DNA of 6,480 bases from Fischerella sp. Lineage in GTDB: Bacteria > Cyanobacteriota > Cyanobacteriia > Cyanobacteriales > Nostocaceae. The stretch spans positions 1-6,480 of the forward strand of contig JANZYY010000297.1 in the NCBI GenBank assembly GCA_026419705.1, given 5' to 3'. This document shows positions 5,306 to 6,480 of the stretch, in pieces; the stretch's first letter is position 1, and each line of letters starts with the position of its first letter. The notes beneath the pieces were generated by a model. That model was not told the DNA's origin and made no database searches. It saw nothing but the letters and a program-made list of their open reading frames with translations. The translations under genes and the position numbers were made by a program.

Positions 5306-6250
5306 TTATCTTTTACTTCTGACTCCTACATTCTCAAGTTTGCGCCGTTTAAAAATATCTGGAGTCACAAGTCCTTGGGGGAAGAAGATTGTGCCCACAA
5401 CTATCAGTAAACCAAAAATAATTAATCTACCATCTCTGAGAAACTGAGCTAACCAGTCGGGTAAACCACCTGTATCGGCGATGCTTCTCAATACTTCTGG
5501 TAAAGCTGTAAATAACATACCACCTGCTACTGCTCCCAAAAAAGTTCTGGAACCACCAATTAAGACAAAAGTTAAGTAGATAATACTGGCGTCAAATGTA
5601 CCTTGACGGGCATTCCAGGTATTGAGAAAATGGGCACTAATAGCACCCACAACTCCTGCTAAAACTGGTCCTAATGTAAATGCTAAAACTTTATAGTAAG
5701 TTAGATTAATTCCCATTGCACTTGCTGCCAATTCATCTTCACGAATGGCAGTTAAAGCCCTACCTACGCGAATGCGTTCCAGGCGGTAGATTAAAACCAT
5801 ACTAATTATTAGTAATGGTAGAGCAATCCATAAATATTCTATCGGCGTTTGGAAAGGTTGGGGAATACCAAAAATCCCAACTGCACCACCTGTAATATCC
5901 AAATTGAGGGAGATAACGCGCAGAACTTCTACAAAAGCAATGGTAGCGATTGCTAAATAAATTCCTCGCAACCGCAATGCTGGAATTCCCACCGCTACAC
6001 CCAACAAACCAGAAACTAAACCAGCAATTAATATTTCTAAAAATAACAGCGGAATTGGAAATGAATTGTCGGTAGAGGTGAAAACTGTTGTCGAAAGAAT
6101 TGCTGCTATGTATCCACCTAAAGCGTAAAATCCAGGGCTAGCTAAAGACAACTGCCCAGCCATCAGTGGTAAATACAGTGAAAGTCCTAGCAGCGACCCT
6201 AGTACCATAGAAACTATTAAGGAACCATAGGTAGCAAAAAATTCAGCCAT
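5306..6250 (-). CDS. livM: LivM-type permease subunit of a branched-chain/hydrophobic amino acid ABC importer
   Basis: Integral inner-membrane subunit of 314 residues, about the usual LivM length. Approximate membrane segments are 11-30, 39-56, 67-90, 96-113, 139-156, 186-206, 222-250 (possibly two) and 274-291. Conserved LivM features are GQLSLASPGFYALGGY (32-47), LRLRGIYLAIATIAF (92-106), TGGAVGIFGIP (120-130), and the cytoplasmic EAA-like coupling loop GRALTAIREDELAASAMGIN (163-182) that docks on the ATPases. It ends with FFPQGLVTPDIF and a basic cytosolic tail. LivM normally works as a heterodimer with LivH, which is not seen next to it. The ATG at 6250 was chosen over an in-frame TTG at 6256; there is no Shine-Dalgarno. 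A candidate sigma-70-like promoter lies at 6281-6308, making livM the likely first gene of the livM-livG-livF operon. Confidence 0.93.
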   Translation of the reverse strand: MAEFFATYGSLIVSMVLGSLLGLSLYLPLMAGQLSLASPGFYALGGYIAAILSTTVFTSTDNSFPIPLLFLEILIAGLVSGLLGVAVGIPALRLRGIYLAIATIAFVEVLRVISLNLDITGGAVGIFGIPQPFQTPIEYLWIALPLLIISMVLIYRLERIRVGRALTAIREDELAASAMGINLTYYKVLAFTLGPVLAGVVGAISAHFLNTWNARQGTFDASIIYLTFVLIGGSRTFLGAVAGGMLFTALPEVLRSIADTGGLPDWLAQFLRDGRLIIFGLLIVVGTIFFPQGLVTPDIFKRRKLENVGVRSKR

Positions 6251-6280
6251 TTTCAATCATTGTTAAGTAGATGGTGACAA

Positions 6281-6308
6281 ATAATACCGATTTAAGAAAT
6301 GTTTGCAA
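6281..6308 (-). promoter_or_regulatory. Candidate sigma-70-type promoter for livMGF
   Basis: Reading the minus strand, TTGCAA (6303-6308) is followed after 16 bases by TATTAT (6281-6286), a 4/6 and 5/6 match to the -35 and -10 consensus. Transcription would start near 6274 and leave a short leader of about 25 bases before the livM ATG at 6250. No GTA-N8-TAC NtcA site was seen in this upstream stretch. The AT-rich background makes chance matches common. Confidence 0.4.
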
Positions 6309-6315
6309 CACGTCC

Positions 6316-6480
6316 TCATGTGGTAGAACGCGTCTGGTCAACGTCTATTTGTTGCATTATTTTTTCAAATTGGTTATTGGTATAAAAATCTCTAACACCC
6401 CCACACACTTTATAGAGCGTCCCATCTTTATGAGTAAACACCCTGGACATACCATCAGCACTGCTTTTTGTCATTAAATC
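6316..6480 (-). CDS. C-terminal end or small ORF of an unidentified protein (partial)
   Basis: The minus-strand frame is open from the window edge to a TGA at 6316-6318, giving 54 residues. It includes an ATG at 6474 that could start a 52-residue protein or be internal to a longer one. The readable centre is HKDGTLYKVCGGVRDFY (about residues 18-33), then NNQFEKIMQQIDVDQTRSTT. This is hydrophilic and balanced in charge, with no membrane segment. I do not recognise it. It is not the LivH C-terminus, which would be hydrophobic, nor a typical binding-protein tail. A plus-strand ORF covers the same bases (6271-6477) but reads as a cysteine-rich, less protein-like string, so the minus frame is preferred. 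It ends 65 bases before livM and overlaps the proposed livM -35 region only in its downstream flank. Confidence 0.4.
   Translation of the reverse strand, partial: DLMTKSSADGMSRVFTHKDGTLYKVCGGVRDFYTNNQFEKIMQQIDVDQTRSTT

Noticed and set aside
6271..6477. Plus-strand ORF of 68 codons divergent from livM
   Set aside because: The composition is unlike a normal protein and it overlaps a more convincing minus-strand frame; kept as an alternative only.

Overview
The window looks like a filamentous, probably heterocyst-forming (Nostoc/Anabaena/Calothrix-type) cyanobacterium. The sequence evidence is seven perfect HIP1 octamers (GCGATCGC) in 6.5 kb, short heptamer arrays of the cyanobacterial STRR kind between genes, a plant-type neutral invertase fragment, an Uma2 (DUF820) protein and moderate-to-low GC. 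No species can be named from this alone.

Layout: the 3' end of a GH100 neutral/alkaline invertase lies on + (1-231). A 110-base convergent gap follows and holds two heptamer arrays. Everything else reads on the minus strand. From right to left these are: the end of an unidentified ORF (6480-6316); livM, livG and livF, giving the membrane subunit and two ATPases of a branched-chain/hydrophobic amino acid ABC importer; an Uma2-family putative nuclease; a histidine-phosphatase-superfamily protein; glucokinase; and a small exported cyanobacterial protein with a proline-rich linker. No gap between genes reaches 300 bases.

How the genes fit together: invertase releases glucose and fructose from sucrose and glucokinase phosphorylates the glucose, so the left end looks like a sucrose-use neighbourhood. 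The liv genes form an incomplete transporter locus. No livH or periplasmic binding protein gene is visible, and the upstream ORF fragment does not look like either. Uma2 sits 33 bases after livF but has its own strong ribosome binding site.

The most distinctive non-coding signal is a pair of related palindromic elements of about 60-70 bases (2201-2264 and 4400-4469). They are built from CTTAGTGT-like octamers, three per arm in the better copy. One separates the phosphatase gene from glk and the other separates livG from livF. I found no convincing new multi-gene defence or metabolic system here.
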